From an uncultured Neisseria sp. (GTDB lineage: Bacteria > Pseudomonadota > Gammaproteobacteria > Burkholderiales > Neisseriaceae), in contig CAMURX010000019.1 of the NCBI GenBank assembly GCA_947097615.1, forward strand, positions 1 through 14,955: a stretch of DNA of 14,955 nucleotides, in the 5' to 3' direction. The notes beneath the pieces were generated by a model, which was not told the origin of the DNA, did not search any database, and saw only the letters and a list, made by a program, of their open reading frames with translations. This document shows, piece by piece, positions 1 through 6,517 of the stretch; position 1 is the first letter of the stretch, and every line of letters starts with the position of its first letter. The position numbers and the translations under genes are program-made.

Positions 1-575
1 TGACAGGCAAACGGGAAATCCGCGTGGAAACGGCGAAGGGCATTATCGTACCGAAGCTGGAAGACAACGGTTTAGTCACGGTGAATATGGGCAAACCGCG
101 TCTGAGGCCGTCTGAAATCCCCTTTCTGCCGCAGGAAGGCGAAGCGGACGATGCTTTGGAATACGCCGCGCAGATCGGCGGCGAAACGGTGCGTTTCGGC
201 GTGGTGAACATGGGCAACCCGCATGCGGTTTTACAGACGGCCGATACGGCTTCCGCCCCCGTCGGCCGCATCGGCGCGGCTTTGGAGCTGCATCCGCAGT
301 TTCCCGAAAAAGCCAATATCGGCTTTATGCAGGTGCTCGACAACCGCCATATCCGCCTGCGCGTGTTCGAGCGCGGCGTGGGCGAAACGCAGGCCTGCGG
401 CACGGGCGCGTGCGCGGCGGTGGTGCAGGGCGTGCGTTTGGGACTTTTGGACGCGGGCGCTCCGGTGGAAGTGGCGCTGCCGGGCGGCAGGCTGTCGGTT
501 TCGTGGGACGGCAGCGGAGATGTGATGATGACCGGACCGGCGCAAACGGTGTTTGACGGCGAACTGGTTTATTGA
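1..575 (+). CDS. dapF: Diaminopimelate epimerase, 3' part (5' end outside window)
   Basis: DapF interconverts LL- and meso-diaminopimelate in the cytoplasm, supplying lysine and the peptidoglycan cross-link residue. The open frame runs in from the left edge (first full codon at base 3) to TGA at 573-575. The GTG at 24 is internal, because residues before it (TGKREIRV) continue the family sequence. About 190 of the usual 275-285 residues are present, so the first catalytic Cys (CGNGxR motif) is missing from the window. The second catalytic Cys is seen in [12 protein letters not shown], codon 396-398. The family's GNPHAV motif and the C-terminal MTGPA segment are also present. A DUS at 105-116 is read in frame as RPSE. 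The stop lies 11 bp before the next gene, suggesting cotranscription. Identification is firm from motifs. Confidence 0.96.
   Translation, partial: TGKREIRVETAKGIIVPKLEDNGLVTVNMGKPRLRPSEIPFLPQEGEADDALEYAAQIGGETVRFGVVNMGNPHAVLQTADTASAPVGRIGAALELHPQFPEKANIGFMQVLDNRHIRLRVFERGVGETQACGTGACAAVVQGVRLGLLDAGAPVEVALPGGRLSVSWDGSGDVMMTGPAQTVFDGELVY
105..116 (+). repeat. DNA uptake sequence inside dapF
   Basis: Exact AGGCCGTCTGAA, the AG-DUS dialect. It is translated in frame within dapF as part of the residues RPSE, so the protein tolerates the uptake signal at a surface or loop position. In Neisseria such sites bind the pilin ComP and promote uptake of related DNA. Confidence 0.9.
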
Positions 576-586
576 GAAAGCGGCCG

Positions 587-1177
587 ATGAATATCCGTCC
601 CGATTTGTGCTGTGCCGCGGCCTATGCCGCGCTTTTTGCCGCCGCCGTCTGGCAGAGCCGCCGTATCGGCTGGCTGCTGGCCGCCGTGTTCTGCTGGCTG
701 GCGGCGGGCTTTGCCGGAATGTGGCTGCTGCCGCGTATGCTGGCGCCGTTCAGCACGGTGGTGCTGTATGCGCCGCAGCTGTATATCGTGCCCGCCTGCC
801 TGCTGTTCTTGGCCGCCAACGCCCGCCGCACGGATGAGGCGTCTTATTATACGGCCGGCAACCGGGCGCTGCCGGTGCGCTTTGCCGCTGCCGCCGTGGC
901 GATGGGCTTGGGACACGCGCTGGTGACTGGGCTGGTGTGGCTGCGCTATCCCGAAGGAATGACGCCGCGCGCCCTGCCGTTTCTCGCTGACCTTATCCTG
1001 CTGCAACCCGTTTACTGGCTGGGCATGCAGCTGCTGCTGATGGCGCTGTTTTCCCTGCACAACCGCATCGCCGCACGCGCGCCGTCGGTGTTCGGCATCC
1101 GCCAGATACAGGGCGGCATGCTGGTGGTGATGCTGGCGCAGGCGGTTTACGCGGTGTCGATGATGCGCTGGCGCTGA
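587..1177 (+). CDS. Polytopic inner-membrane protein of unknown function
   Basis: I do not recognise a named family. The 196-residue product is very hydrophobic, with about six predicted helices near residues 6-22, 28-48, 54-77, 98-118, 133-157 and 175-192. Loops are short and contain arginines (QSRR, NARRTDE, HNRIAARAP). No signal peptide, metal motif or nucleotide-binding motif is visible. I chose the ATG at 587 because a GAGAAAG ribosome-binding site at 574-580 sits 6 bp upstream. An in-frame TTG at 572 would overlap dapF and lacks such a site. The gene follows dapF by 11 bp, so it is probably translated from the same mRNA, but this placement does not reveal its role. No hairpin terminator is obvious after it. 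Existence is likely; function is unknown. Confidence 0.8.
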   Translation: MNIRPDLCCAAAYAALFAAAVWQSRRIGWLLAAVFCWLAAGFAGMWLLPRMLAPFSTVVLYAPQLYIVPACLLFLAANARRTDEASYYTAGNRALPVRFAAAAVAMGLGHALVTGLVWLRYPEGMTPRALPFLADLILLQPVYWLGMQLLLMALFSLHNRIAARAPSVFGIRQIQGGMLVVMLAQAVYAVSMMRWR

Positions 1178-1232
1178 AACTTAGTCCTTATAACTTTTAG
1201 TTTGCCGCTCCGTGTCGGGAAGTTATTTTGTT

Positions 1233-1244
1233 TTCAGACGACCT
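1233..1244 (-). repeat. Variant uptake sequence (AG-mucDUS form)
   Basis: On the minus strand this reads AGGTCGTCTGAA, one base different from the dominant AGGCCGTCTGAA. This is the dialect described for the N. mucosa group. It lies between the membrane-protein gene and cysK and has no inverted partner, so it is not a terminator. Confidence 0.75.
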
Positions 1245-1302
1245 TCTTTTAAGATGCCCGCCGTTTATCTCCAACTGCCTTTTTATATAGGAAAGGAAAC
1301 CC

Positions 1303-2235
1303 ATGAATATCGCAAAAAACATCACCGATCTGATCGGCAACACCCCGCTGGTCGAACTGAACCGCCTGGGCGAAGGCCTGCCCGGCCGCGTTGTCGCCAA
1401 ACTCGAATTCTTCAACCCCGGCAGCAGCGTTAAAGACCGCATTGCCGAAGCCATGATCGAAGCGGCGGAAAAAGAAGGCAAAATCAACAAAAATACCATC
1501 ATCGTCGAAGCCACCAGCGGCAACACTGGCATCGGCCTGGCCATGGTCTGCGCCGCACGCGGCTACAAACTGGCCATCACCATGCCCGAGAGCATGAGCA
1601 AAGAGCGCCGCATGCTGTTGCGCGCCTTCGGTGCGGAACTGATTCTGACGCCCGCCGCCGAAGGCATGGGCGGCGCCATTGCCCGTGCCCAGGCTTTGGT
1701 GGACGAGCATCCCGACACCTATTTCATGCCGCGCCAGTTCGACAATCCCGCCAACGTCGAAGTCCACCGCCAAACCACCGCCGAAGAAATCTGGCGTGAC
1801 ACCGACGGTGAGGTTGATATTTTTGTTGCGGGCGTCGGCACAGGCGGCACGGTGACCGGCGTGGGCGAAGTGCTCAAAGCGCGCAAACCCGGCGTGAAAA
1901 TCGTTGCCGTCGAGCCCGATGCCTCGCCCGTGCTGAGCGGCGGCGAAAAAGGCCCGCACCCGATTCAGGGCTTGGGCGCAGGCTTTATCCCCAGCATCCT
2001 CAACACCGGCATCTACGACGAAATCATCCGCGTTACCGGCGAAGACGCTTTCGCTACCGCCCGCGCCTCTGCCGAAAAAGAAGGCATCCTCGTCGGCATC
2101 TCCTCCGGCGCCGCCATTTGGAGCGCCCTACAATTGGCCGCCAAAGAAGAAAACCGCGGCAAGCTGATTGTGGTGCTGATTCCCTCCTACGGTGAACGCT
2201 ACCTTTCCACACCGCTATTTGCCGATTTGGTATAG
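1303..2235 (+). CDS. cysK: Cysteine synthase (O-acetylserine sulfhydrylase)
   Basis: This PLP enzyme makes cysteine from O-acetylserine and sulfide in the cytoplasm. The 310-residue length is normal for the CysK group. Diagnostic segments appear in order: [13 protein letters not shown] at residues 7-19, the PLP-binding lysine K44 in SSVKDR, the substrate loop TSGNTG at 71-76, the phosphate-binding [10 protein letters not shown], and ISSGAA near the C-terminus. FIPSIL and the overall length favour CysK over CysM, though the split is not absolute by eye. The ATG at 1303 is preceded by GAAAGGAAA (about 1291-1299). A perfect hairpin terminator follows 20 bp after the stop, so it appears to be a single-gene unit. 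I saw no convincing sigma-70 promoter in the 125 bp upstream. A sulfur-responsive regulator is possible but not visible. Confidence 0.96.
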   Translation: MNIAKNITDLIGNTPLVELNRLGEGLPGRVVAKLEFFNPGSSVKDRIAEAMIEAAEKEGKINKNTIIVEATSGNTGIGLAMVCAARGYKLAITMPESMSKERRMLLRAFGAELILTPAAEGMGGAIARAQALVDEHPDTYFMPRQFDNPANVEVHRQTTAEEIWRDTDGEVDIFVAGVGTGGTVTGVGEVLKARKPGVKIVAVEPDASPVLSGGEKGPHPIQGLGAGFIPSILNTGIYDEIIRVTGEDAFATARASAEKEGILVGISSGAAIWSALQLAAKEENRGKLIVVLIPSYGERYLSTPLFADLV

Positions 2236-2255
2236 GCGGATTTTCATACGACACA

Positions 2256-2292
2256 CGGGCAGCCGGTTGTTTCCGGCTGCCCGCGTTTGTTT
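2256..2292 (+). terminator. Intrinsic terminator of cysK
   Basis: A perfect 11-bp stem (CGGGCAGCCGG at 2256-2266 with CCGGCTGCCCG at 2273-2283) closes a TTGTTT loop. It is followed by a T-rich run, interrupted by single G bases, at 2286-2292. It is the only strong terminator on this side of the window that contains no DUS. Confidence 0.85.
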
Positions 2293-2300
2293 GATAAAAC

Positions 2301-2330
2301 TTGTAAAGAGCAGCCCGGTTATGGTATTTT
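2301..2330 (+). promoter_or_regulatory. Candidate promoter of the lipoprotein gene
   Basis: TTGTAA at 2301-2306 and TATTTT at 2325-2330 are separated by 18 bp and lie just after the cysK terminator, where a promoter for the downstream gene is expected. The match to sigma-70 consensus is moderate, and the untranslated leader would be about 67 bases. Confidence 0.35.
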
Positions 2331-2403
2331 CGCCGCCCTCAACCGGCCTGACGCCGCAGTCCGAACCGCCGGAAAACCATCAAAAAAGGAGTTTGCGCCC
2401 GCC

Positions 2404-2880
2404 ATGAAAAAATACCTTCCCCTCCTGCTGGCCTGCGCCGCACTGTCTGCCTGCGAAACCGTTTCCGTCCCCGGCATCGGCGCGGGCAGAAAACCCGAAG
2501 CCGTCCGCCCCCAGCCGGGCGCCTACCGCCTCGCCCCGAGCCACTGGGCGGACGTGGCGAAAATCCGTGACGAAGCCACCCGCCTGAGCGACCAGGTAGG
2601 GCAGGGCAAAATCACCAAAGTGCAGGCCGCGCAGCAGCTCAACCGCTTCCGCATCCGCCTGGTCGGCAACAACCCCGTCGACGACAGCATTTACGACGTC
2701 TACCTGCGCTCCGCCGTAGACAGCCAGCGCGGCGCCATCAGCAGCGCCCAGTCCAAGCAGTATATCGGCAACGCCCTCAAAGGCTGGCAGACCCGCTGGC
2801 CGCATATGCAGAACAAACCGGCTAACCCCGCCTTCGCCAACTTCCTGATGGAACTGATGGGCTTGCAGCCGCTGAAATAA
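2404..2880 (+). CDS. Small lipoprotein of unknown function
   Basis: The 158-residue product begins with a textbook lipoprotein signal: MKK, a hydrophobic core, then lipobox LSAC with the lipidated cysteine at C17. It should therefore be anchored to the inner or outer membrane. Residues +2/+3 after Cys are Glu-Thr, not the Asp that retains E. coli lipoproteins in the inner membrane. The mature part is soluble and mixed helical, with repeated basic/polar stretches (KIRDEATRLSDQVGQGKIT) and a conserved-looking C-terminus rich in W, M and P. I recognise no catalytic motif. The open frame extends upstream to 2287, but only the ATG at 2404 gives the lipobox. AAGGAG at 2386-2391 is the ribosome-binding site, with a rather long 12-bp spacing. 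A DUS terminator follows. It is probably a genus-level conserved lipoprotein. Confidence 0.85.
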   Translation: MKKYLPLLLACAALSACETVSVPGIGAGRKPEAVRPQPGAYRLAPSHWADVAKIRDEATRLSDQVGQGKITKVQAAQQLNRFRIRLVGNNPVDDSIYDVYLRSAVDSQRGAISSAQSKQYIGNALKGWQTRWPHMQNKPANPAFANFLMELMGLQPLK

Positions 2881-2896
2881 ACGTTTAACCGCCGCA

Positions 2897-2937
2897 AAGA
2901 GGCCGTCTGAAAACCGTTCGGACGGCCTTTTTCTTTT
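2897..2937 (+). terminator. DUS-containing terminator after the lipoprotein gene
   Basis: AGGCCGTC at 2900-2907 pairs with GACGGCCT at 2921-2928 and is followed by a T-rich run. The left arm is an exact DUS (2900-2911). The right arm lacks the TTCA part, so only one functional DUS is present. Confidence 0.75.
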
Positions 2938-3098
2938 TGGTTTCCGCATCGTTGAAGCGGCGTTTTCAGACGGCCTCTTATTTGCCGTACGCTTCCCGCA
3001 AAACCCAAACTGAGTTGCGGCACATCTTGTTTCATGAGAGCCATGTTTGCTAAGCGGCGCGCATGGTTTGGTTTTTTCGGAAAACCGAACGGATAAAC

Positions 3099-3146
3099 AA
3101 AAGGCCGTCTGAAAAACCCGAAACAGGGTTTTCAGACGGCCTTTTT
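3099..3146. terminator. Bidirectional DUS-pair terminator
   Basis: Two exact DUS copies in inverted orientation (3102-3113 and 3131-3142) form a stem of about 20 bp with one bulged A and a GAAACA loop. A-tract and T-tract flanks make it usable in both directions. It sits between convergent genes and can stop both. The same 48 bases recur exactly at 8221-8268. Confidence 0.85.
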
Positions 3147-3231
3147 CAGACGAATCGGGGGCTGTTGGCATTCAGCTTGTGAAGCAGATTTTTACCAAAA
3201 ACACTGCCGCAAGGCAGATCGTCAACGCGGC

Positions 3232-3480
3232 TTAGAATTTGCTTTTGATGTCGTCAATCAGGCTTTCCGCTTTGGCCTTGGCTTCGTCGGCCAATCGCCC
3301 TGCTTCGTCTTTGCCTTTTTGCAGCATTTCGGCGGCGTTGCCTTCCAGTTCGGCGGCAGCCTCTTTTGCCTTGCCCGCGCCCTGTTGCAGCAGGCCTTCG
3401 GCTTTCAGTTTGCCGTCGCCCAGCATTTCGCCTGCGGCTTCTTTCAGTTTGCCGGTGATTTCGTCGAGTTTGCCGTTCAT
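3232..3480 (-). CDS. CsbD-like stress-response protein
   Basis: The 82-residue, strongly helical product is rich in Lys, Glu, Ala and Gly. Its repeated pattern LDEITGKLKEAAGEM followed by GKLKAEGLLQQGAGKAKEAA is the hallmark of the CsbD/YjbJ family, small abundant cytoplasmic proteins induced by general stress. Their molecular role is not established. There is no signal peptide or cysteine. The ATG at 3480 has AAGGAAAG about 7 bp upstream on the minus strand. An upstream hairpin separates it from the transporter gene, so it probably has its own promoter; I could not place one confidently. Family assignment rests on composition and pattern. Confidence 0.85.
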   Translation of the reverse strand: MNGKLDEITGKLKEAAGEMLGDGKLKAEGLLQQGAGKAKEAAAELEGNAAEMLQKGKDEAGRLADEAKAKAESLIDDIKSKF

Positions 3481-3533
3481 ATCGCTTTCCTTTTTTTGCG
3501 GTTAATCGGAAGCCGCAGTGTAAGGGCTTGGGG

Positions 3534-3558
3534 AAAAAATATCCGGCTGCGGCAGCCG
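3534..3558 (-). terminator. Terminator of the Na/Pi transporter gene
   Basis: On the minus strand CGGCTG-CCG-CAGCCG (3558 to 3544) forms a 6-bp stem. It is followed by GATATTTTTT, a good U-tract. It lies about 90 bp after the transporter stop and before the CsbD-like gene. Confidence 0.6.
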
Positions 3559-3560
3559 AA

Positions 3561-3572
3561 AGGTCGTCTGAA
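3561..3572 (+). repeat. Variant uptake sequence (AG-mucDUS form)
   Basis: Reads AGGTCGTCTGAA, the second copy of this variant in the window. It lies beside the transporter terminator, between two minus-strand genes, and is unpaired. Confidence 0.75.
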
Positions 3573-3645
3573 CGCCCCGGCCGGTGTCTGCAGCCTGTTT
3601 GAGTTTCGGTGCAGGCATTTGTCGGACGGAAAACGGCAGGCCGTT

Positions 3646-3657
3646 TTCAGACGGCCT
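3646..3657 (-). repeat. DUS overlapping the transporter stop codon
   Basis: Exact AGGCCGTCTGAA on the minus strand. Its internal TGA (3649-3647) is the stop codon of the transporter, so the last residues Glu-Ala-Val plus stop are encoded by the uptake signal itself. Confidence 0.9.
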
Positions 3658-5440
3658 CCTGCGCCGCAAAGCCTTCGTCTGCCTGCGCCGTCTTTTCCAG
3701 CAGCGGGTTGCGCGAGGCGAGGATTTCGGCCAGGGCGCGGCCGATGCGGCGGGCGTAGGTGATGTCGTTGAGCAGCGAGGAAGCCTGCCAGCCGTTCAGT
3801 TCTTTGTTGCGCAGTTTCACCATCGCGCGGCCGCGCAGGGTTTCGAGCGTTTCGATGTGGGCGTCGAGCTGGCGCTCCAGTTCGGCGCGGGTTTCTTCTG
3901 TATTGGCGCTGTCGGCGCGGCGGAACAGCAGCAGGGTTTTGAAAACGTGGCGGCGCAGGCGCAGGTAGTCGCGGTTAGCGGGCGAGGCGCTGTCGGACAA
4001 ATACTGCTGCATGTTTTTTTGCAGGTGCTGGCTCTCTTTCACCGTTTCGACGATCTGCCAGGCGGCGGTCTGTTTGGCGGCAAGCTGCCTTTGCTGCGTT
4101 TCATCAGAGGGATCGAGTTTGCCGGCAAATTCGAGGATGCTGCTGAACAGCGGCTTGATCTGCCACGCATACAGGCGGGGAACGTCGGTATCGAGCGGCG
4201 GCGCGGGGTCGGGCAGGCTGCGGTCGTCGGCCGTTTCGTCATAGAGCAGCGCGGGCGGCAGGAAGAGGGCGTGGCAGACGGTTTCGACGCCCGCTTTGTC
4301 GAGGTGGCGTACTTCCTTGCCCAGCGCCGCCAGCGCGGTGTCGGGCGAGAGCAGCATATTGGCGTTGAGATACTGCGGCTCGAGCGCGGCCGTGTCTTCG
4401 GGCAGGCTGTCGGCGTCGGCCGTATCGGGCAGGCGGCGGGTGAGTTCGCGGGCGAGGCGCTCTTGGAATTTCCAGAACACGGCGATGCCCAAGACGTTGA
4501 ACAGGGTGTGGAAGAGCGCCAGTTGCAGCAGCGCCCCCATGCCCAGCCATTGCCCGACGAGGGTAACGGCCTGTGTCAGCGGCCACCATACGGCTAGCGA
4601 CAGGGCGGCGGTCACGACGTTGAACAAAACGTGTGCCACGGCCAGCCGCCGCCCGCTGCGGTCGCTGCCGAGCATACCGACCAGCGCGGTGGACACGCTG
4701 GTGCCGACGCACGAGCCGACGGCCACGGCAAAGCCCTGCATCAGCGTGAGCTGTCCGCCCGACAAGGCCGCCAGCGCCAGCAGCAGCGTGGCGTGCGACG
4801 ACTGCAAGACGACGGTGAGCAGAAAGCCGACGGCAAAAAAGAGCAGGGTTTCGCCCATGCCGCCTATCTGCGTGCCGGAAAAATCGATGTCCGCGCCGAA
4901 AGCTTGAAAGCCGTCTTTGATTTCGTCCACGCCGAGGAAAATCAGCGCCACGCCCACCAGCACGCGGCCGAGGGCGCGGCTGCGGCCGCCGAAAAAGCCC
5001 GAAAGGATGCCGAACACCAGCATCGGCAGCGCGGCGGGTGACAGGCTGAGGTTCTGCCCCGCCAGCGCCAGCAGCCACACGCCGCCCGTCGCGCCGAGGT
5101 TGGTGCCGAGGATGATGGCGATGCCGCCGGAGAGCGTAATCATGCCCGAGCTTAAAAACGCCATCGCCAACAGCGCCACCAGCGTGCTCGACTGCAAAAC
5201 CAGCGTCGCGCCTGTGCCGAAAACCACGCCTTTGAGCGGCGTGGCCGTAGATTTGTGCATCCAGCCTTCCAGGCGCCCGCCCGCCGCGTTGCGCAGCCCT
5301 TCTTCGATGTTTTGCATGCCGAAGAGAAACAGCGCCAGCCCGTAACACAGGCGCAGCCAGGGCGGGCTGTAAACAAAGCTCGCCGCCAGCGCCAGCAGCA
5401 GCGCGGCGAAGAGAAAATATTTCTGCACCGGGTTGACCAT
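3647..5440 (-). CDS. Na/Pi-cotransporter family protein with PhoU-like tail
   Basis: The 597-residue inner-membrane protein belongs to the Na/Pi cotransporter (PF02690) group. The two inverted repeats of the family are visible by their QSS motifs: VLQSSTLVALL (QSS at 83-85, followed by GTNLGAT at 112-118) and VLQSSHATLLL (QSS at 213-215, followed by GSCVGTSVS at 242-250). Hydrophobic segments occupy roughly residues 5-330. From about 350 to 590 the protein is soluble, charged and helical, as in the PhoU-like regulatory tail. It probably imports phosphate with sodium, although substrate cannot be read from sequence. AAGGAG lies 7 bp before the ATG on the minus strand. The stop codon is embedded in a DUS. 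It is divergent from the copper-storage gene. Confidence 0.9.
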   Translation of the reverse strand: MVNPVQKYFLFAALLLALAASFVYSPPWLRLCYGLALFLFGMQNIEEGLRNAAGGRLEGWMHKSTATPLKGVVFGTGATLVLQSSTLVALLAMAFLSSGMITLSGGIAIILGTNLGATGGVWLLALAGQNLSLSPAALPMLVFGILSGFFGGRSRALGRVLVGVALIFLGVDEIKDGFQAFGADIDFSGTQIGGMGETLLFFAVGFLLTVVLQSSHATLLLALAALSGGQLTLMQGFAVAVGSCVGTSVSTALVGMLGSDRSGRRLAVAHVLFNVVTAALSLAVWWPLTQAVTLVGQWLGMGALLQLALFHTLFNVLGIAVFWKFQERLARELTRRLPDTADADSLPEDTAALEPQYLNANMLLSPDTALAALGKEVRHLDKAGVETVCHALFLPPALLYDETADDRSLPDPAPPLDTDVPRLYAWQIKPLFSSILEFAGKLDPSDETQQRQLAAKQTAAWQIVETVKESQHLQKNMQQYLSDSASPANRDYLRLRRHVFKTLLLFRRADSANTEETRAELERQLDAHIETLETLRGRAMVKLRNKELNGWQASSLLNDITYARRIGRALAEILASRNPLLEKTAQADEGFAAQEAV

Positions 5441-5497
5441 CCGTTTTCTCCTTTTTCGTTTTCGTTACGGCATAAACGGCATTCTAACCGAAAGGCT

Positions 5498-5517
5498 GCT
5501 CCCGCCTGCGCGGGAAT
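5498..5517 (-). repeat. Degenerate dRS3-like element
   Basis: On the minus strand this is ATTCCC-N8-GGGAGC, close to the neisserial dRS3 consensus ATTCCC-N8-GGGAAT. It lies in the divergent transporter/copper-protein intergenic region. The adjoining motif TTCGGAAACGTCATTCCC (5508-5529, minus) recurs in the array further right. Confidence 0.65.
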
Positions 5518-5543
5518 GACGTTTCCGAATGCGTGGCGGCGGT

Positions 5544-5573
5544 TTGCCGTGCGGCGCGGCAACATGTTAATAT
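5544..5573 (+). promoter_or_regulatory. Candidate promoter of the copper-storage gene
   Basis: TTGCCG at 5544-5549 and TAATAT at 5568-5573 with an 18-bp spacer give 4/6 matches to each sigma-70 box. Placement upstream of the gene is sensible, with a leader of about 65 bases. I saw no clear copper-regulator (CueR-type) dyad overlapping it. Confidence 0.3.
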
Positions 5574-5643
5574 CGCATCCGGCCAACATTTCTTAACGCA
5601 AGGCCGTTTTCTTTTAACTTTACCATCAAAAAGGATAGTGCTC

Positions 5644-6090
5644 ATGAACCGTCGTCAATTTATCGGCAGCACCGCCGCAGTCTCCCTTGCCGCCGCCGCG
5701 TCGCTTGCCAAAGCCCACGACCACCACGCCCACCACCACGCCGCGCCCGCCGCCGCCAATCCCTACGAAGCCGCGCGCCTGGCCGCAGGCCACTGCGTCG
5801 CCGCCGGACAAGTGTGCCTCGCCCACTGCATCAGCCTGCTCAACCAGGGCGACACCAGCATGAAAAACTGCTCCGTCGCCGCCAACCAAATGTTGGCACT
5901 GTGCGGCACACTGCAAAACCTTGCCGCCCAACAGTCGCGCCTGACCCCCGCGCTGGCCAAAGTGTGCATCGAAGCCTGCAAACAGTGCGCCGCCGCCTGC
6001 AAAGAACACGCCGCACACCACGCCGAATGCAAAGCTTGCTACGAATCCTGCACCGCCTGCATTAAAGAGTGCGAAAAAATCGCCGCCTGA
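5644..6090 (+). CDS. Tat-exported four-helix copper-storage-type protein (Csp family)
   Basis: The 148-residue product has a twin-arginine signal (MNRRQFIGS, hydrophobic core, cleavage after AKA at about residue 24), so it should be exported folded to the periplasm. The mature start is His-rich (HDHHAHHH, residues 25-32). There follow 14 cysteines, many spaced for one face of a helix: CIEACKQCAAAC and CKACYESCTACIKEC. This matches the Csp1/DUF326 four-helix bundle in which cysteines line the core and bind many Cu(I) ions. Characterised Csp1 has 13 such cysteines and also carries a Tat signal. The likely role is periplasmic copper sequestration; metal identity is inferred from the family. The ATG at 5644 has AAGGAT 7 bp upstream, and an upstream open extension to 5533 lacks the signal peptide. 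A DUS-pair terminator follows. Confidence 0.9.
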   Translation: MNRRQFIGSTAAVSLAAAASLAKAHDHHAHHHAAPAAANPYEAARLAAGHCVAAGQVCLAHCISLLNQGDTSMKNCSVAANQMLALCGTLQNLAAQQSRLTPALAKVCIEACKQCAAACKEHAAHHAECKACYESCTACIKECEKIAA

Positions 6091-6116
6091 TGCGCGTTTG
6101 AATGCAAACAGGCAGA

Positions 6117-6160
6117 AAGGCCGTCTGAAACCCCGAACACAGGTTTCAGACGGCCTTTTT
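6117..6160. terminator. DUS-pair terminator after the copper-storage gene
   Basis: Inverted exact DUS copies at 6118-6129 and 6145-6156 form a long stem with a short loop and end in a run of seven T. It is also the first segment of the tandem array that follows. Confidence 0.8.
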
Positions 6161-6218
6161 TTCAGACGGCCTTTCTGCGGGTTTTGCCAAATGTTTGCGG
6201 CCGCGCCGAAACCGAGCG

Positions 6219-6240
6219 TTCGGAAACGTCATTCCCGCGC
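6219..6240 (+). repeat. dRS3-associated motif, copy in array unit 1
   Basis: TTCGGAAACGTCATTCCC followed by GCGC. It is nearly identical to the copies at 6355-6376 and 5508-5529 (minus), and similar to the one at 6878-6899. The ATTCCC half-site is clear; the GGGAAT half has decayed to GGGCGG. Confidence 0.7.
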
Positions 6241-6354
6241 GGCATCGGGCGGGGCTTAGAAAATACAAAAAGGCCGTCTGAAAATCCTGACACGGGTTTC
6301 AGACGGCTTTTCTGCGGTTTTGCCAAATGTTTGCGGTCGCGCTGAAACCGCGCG

Positions 6355-6376
6355 TTCGGAAACGCCATTCCCGCGC
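6355..6376 (+). repeat. dRS3-associated motif, copy in array unit 2
   Basis: TTCGGAAACGCCATTCCC followed by GCGC, one base different from unit 1 at the T/C position. It lies at the equivalent place in the repeat unit, again with a GGGCGG right half. Confidence 0.7.
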
Positions 6377-6503
6377 GGTGTCGGGCGGCTTTGCAAATAC
6401 AAACAGGCCGTCTGAAAGTCCGCATAGGGGTTTCAGACGGCCTTTTTTCAGACGGCCTTTCTGCGGGTTTTGTCCGCCGGTCGGCCGATGCCGAAACCAC
6501 GCT

Positions 6504-6515
6504 TTCAGACGGCCT
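6504..6515 (-). repeat. DUS at the junction with the yihY remnant
   Basis: Exact AGGCCGTCTGAA on the minus strand, read in the overlapping frame as GRLK. Recognisable YihY-family sequence stops just upstream of it (base 6518), which marks a likely recombination or insertion boundary. Confidence 0.85.
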
Positions 6516-6517
6516 CT

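Larger units (their letters stand above)
2881..3231. other. 350-bp gene-free interval with DUS elements
   Basis: This interval lies between the convergent lipoprotein and CsbD-like genes. It contains the terminator at 2897-2937, a lone minus-strand DUS at 2965-2976 and the long inverted pair at 3099-3146. The bases between them (about 2980-3095) show no ribosome-binding site plus start, no tRNA-like fold and no family I recognise. Reading frames crossing the interval are short or are antisense to the lipoprotein gene. Confidence 0.7.
6118..6503. repeat. Tandem array of about 2.7 NIME-like units containing DUS pairs
   Basis: Three related units begin at 6118, 6271 and 6405. Their lengths are about 153, 134 and 99+ bases. 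Each starts with an inverted DUS pair, then TTTCTGCGGGTTTTG. Units 1 and 2 continue with CCAAATGTTTGCGG, TTCGGAAACG(T/C)CATTCCC, a GGGCGG tail and AAATACAAA. Unit 3 diverges after TTTTG. Units 1 and 3 hold a third DUS (6161-6172, 6447-6458), while unit 2 has lost one, leaving a fused AAGCCGTCTGAA. The organisation resembles neisserial intergenic mosaic elements (short repeats bounded by dRS3). No gene is supported here on the plus strand; minus frames merely translate the repeats. Confidence 0.8.

Noticed and set aside
1284..1289. TATATA as a -10 box for cysK
   Set aside because: It lies only 14 bp before the ATG, so transcription would begin beside or inside the ribosome-binding site, and no -35 box is at the right distance.
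3099..3146. Small RNA gene or riboswitch suggested by the long perfect hairpin
   Set aside because: It is fully explained as an inverted DUS pair acting as a bidirectional terminator between convergent genes, with no promoter feeding it.
4239..5348. A 369-residue minus-strand frame within the transporter gene
   Set aside because: It runs in a different frame of the same strand and encodes Arg-rich nonsense; the real frame carries both QSS motifs.
6118..6503. Possible CRISPR array
   Set aside because: Repeat units are about 130-150 bases long, the conserved part covers most of each unit, and there are no short regular spacers or cas genes.
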